Below, piece after piece: positions 33,815 to 34,465 of a stretch of 34,465 nucleotides of DNA. The notes beneath the pieces were generated by a model. It had not been told where the DNA came from and did no database searches. It saw only the letters and a list, made by a program, of their open reading frames with translations. Location of the stretch: NCBI GenBank assembly GCA_021029095.1, contig JAJOHG010000274.1, positions 1 to 34,465 of the forward strand, read 5' to 3'. How positions within the stretch are numbered: the stretch's first letter is position 1; each line of letters opens with the position of its first letter. The position numbers were made by a program, and so were the translations under genes. Origin of the DNA: Phellopilus nigrolimitatus (lineage: Eukaryota; Basidiomycota; Agaricomycetes; Hymenochaetales; Hymenochaetaceae).

Positions 33815-34465
33815 CTATGGTATCTGTGTCTTTCTGGCAGGGCCATACATGTAGCTTGGATTATTTCGCTTCATCGCTCTATGCTTCTGTTTGGCACTGT
33901 CAGAAGAGATGCTTTCATCCACAGAGAGCCTCCGGTCTAATGCGAAAATCTCAGGCTCGCTCATGCCTTGTTTGAGGACTTTTCAGCACAACACATAATG
34001 TCAGCTTAGCAACTGAACCCCAAAGCTGATTAAAGACTCACCTTCTACAATAGTTTCTTTTACGACCACTTGTATGGATTTCTTCTTGCAGTCTTGTCGC
34101 ATTTGTGCACATGTTAGCTAATAAGTACTACGGAGGTGTCAAGATAGACTTACATCTGTCAAATGCATGATTAACACCTTCAGGATTACGCTCAGCCAGC
34201 ATTATAAAAAAGACTGCATGTCAGAGGTGCTGGCATCCCACGTCTGCTCTGGGTATTTCTTGTTGTCTGGAATTTCGTAGCCGATACGAATTTCGCCAGG
34301 AAGTTTAGATAGTACTTGAAACCAGAATTTTTAGAAATTGCTACCAGCTTGCAAAAGAACTGTATTCTTTTGTTACATACCTCTGTAATACTTGTCCTCA
34401 AGAGAAAATGACTTTCCTAATATAGCGTTGTTCTGTTTGACTTTCCAAAATGATTATGTCAGTTT
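33815..34465 (-). CDS. unrecognised protein, 3' part only (with apparent frameshift)
   Basis: This gene runs off the right edge of the window. Read leftward, exons at about 34381-34465, 34154-34314, 34042-34092 and 33815-33978 have good splice signals and clearly protein-like content: NNAILGKSFSLEDKYYR, LPGEIRIGYEIPDNKKYPEQ, LAERNPEGVNHAFDR, KKKSIQVVVKETIVE, then LKQGMSEPEIFALDRRLSVD and the ending NNPSYMYGPARKTQIP. I do not recognise a domain. The frame breaks inside the six-A run at 34206-34211 (six T on the coding strand); one extra base would join DMQSF to LAERNPEG. It is AT-rich like the NACHT genes rather than the neighbouring uL2. It could be a pseudogene, a transposon-related frame, or an ordinary gene with a sequence error. 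Confidence 0.55.

Noticed and set aside
1..34465. tRNA, rRNA, CRISPR or phage-type features
   Set aside because: I looked for paired A/B-box-like segments, regular spacer arrays and bacterial signals and found none that hold together.

Overview
The window looks like a gene-dense basidiomycete (Agaricomycete) nuclear chromosome. Genes are split by many short introns of roughly 45-95 nt. Most coding DNA is GC-rich. Two large fungal NLR-type genes (C2-like, helical, NACHT, WD40) of a kind common in mushroom-forming fungi are present. I saw no rRNA, tRNA, CRISPR or prokaryotic features.

Layout, left to right: IMP3 (+, 118-932, with an apparent 1-nt frameshift); NACHT-WD40 gene copy A (-, 1867-6285); a PNUTS-like PP1 regulator (-, 7548-11336); an HMG-box protein (+, 12104-13413); a WW-domain glycine-rich protein (+, 14160-14964); a 483-bp MITE-like inverted-repeat element (15514-15996); NACHT-WD40 gene copy B (+, 16566-20992); a RAD16-type SNF2/RING repair helicase (+, 21929-26368); an SHG1/BOD1-domain COMPASS-type protein (-, 26689-27565); uroporphyrinogen decarboxylase HEM12 (+, 27792-29082); Cdc14 phosphatase (-, 29597-31815); ribosomal protein uL2 (-, 32486-33435, with a leader intron); and the 3' part of an unrecognised AT-rich gene (-, from 33815 past the window end).

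The outstanding structure is a pair of ~4.6-kb arms (1864-6458 and 16399-20995) in inverted orientation, each holding a complete 11-exon NACHT-WD40 gene predicted at about 1288 residues. The arms are colinear almost to the base and enclose a ~9.9-kb spacer with three ordinary genes and the MITE. Divergence is very uneven. Most of the NACHT exon is nearly identical. A ~170-bp patch just after the Walker B region and the WD40 propeller are strongly diverged. That pattern suggests gene conversion or recombination with further paralogues, or diversifying selection on the sensor domain.

The other genes are conserved nuclear functions: ribosome biogenesis, transcription termination and phosphatase control, chromatin, excision repair, H3K4 methylation, haem synthesis, mitotic exit and translation. 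They are not an obvious pathway cluster. Exon models were built by eye from splice signals and protein-family conservation; reading frame was checked across most junctions.
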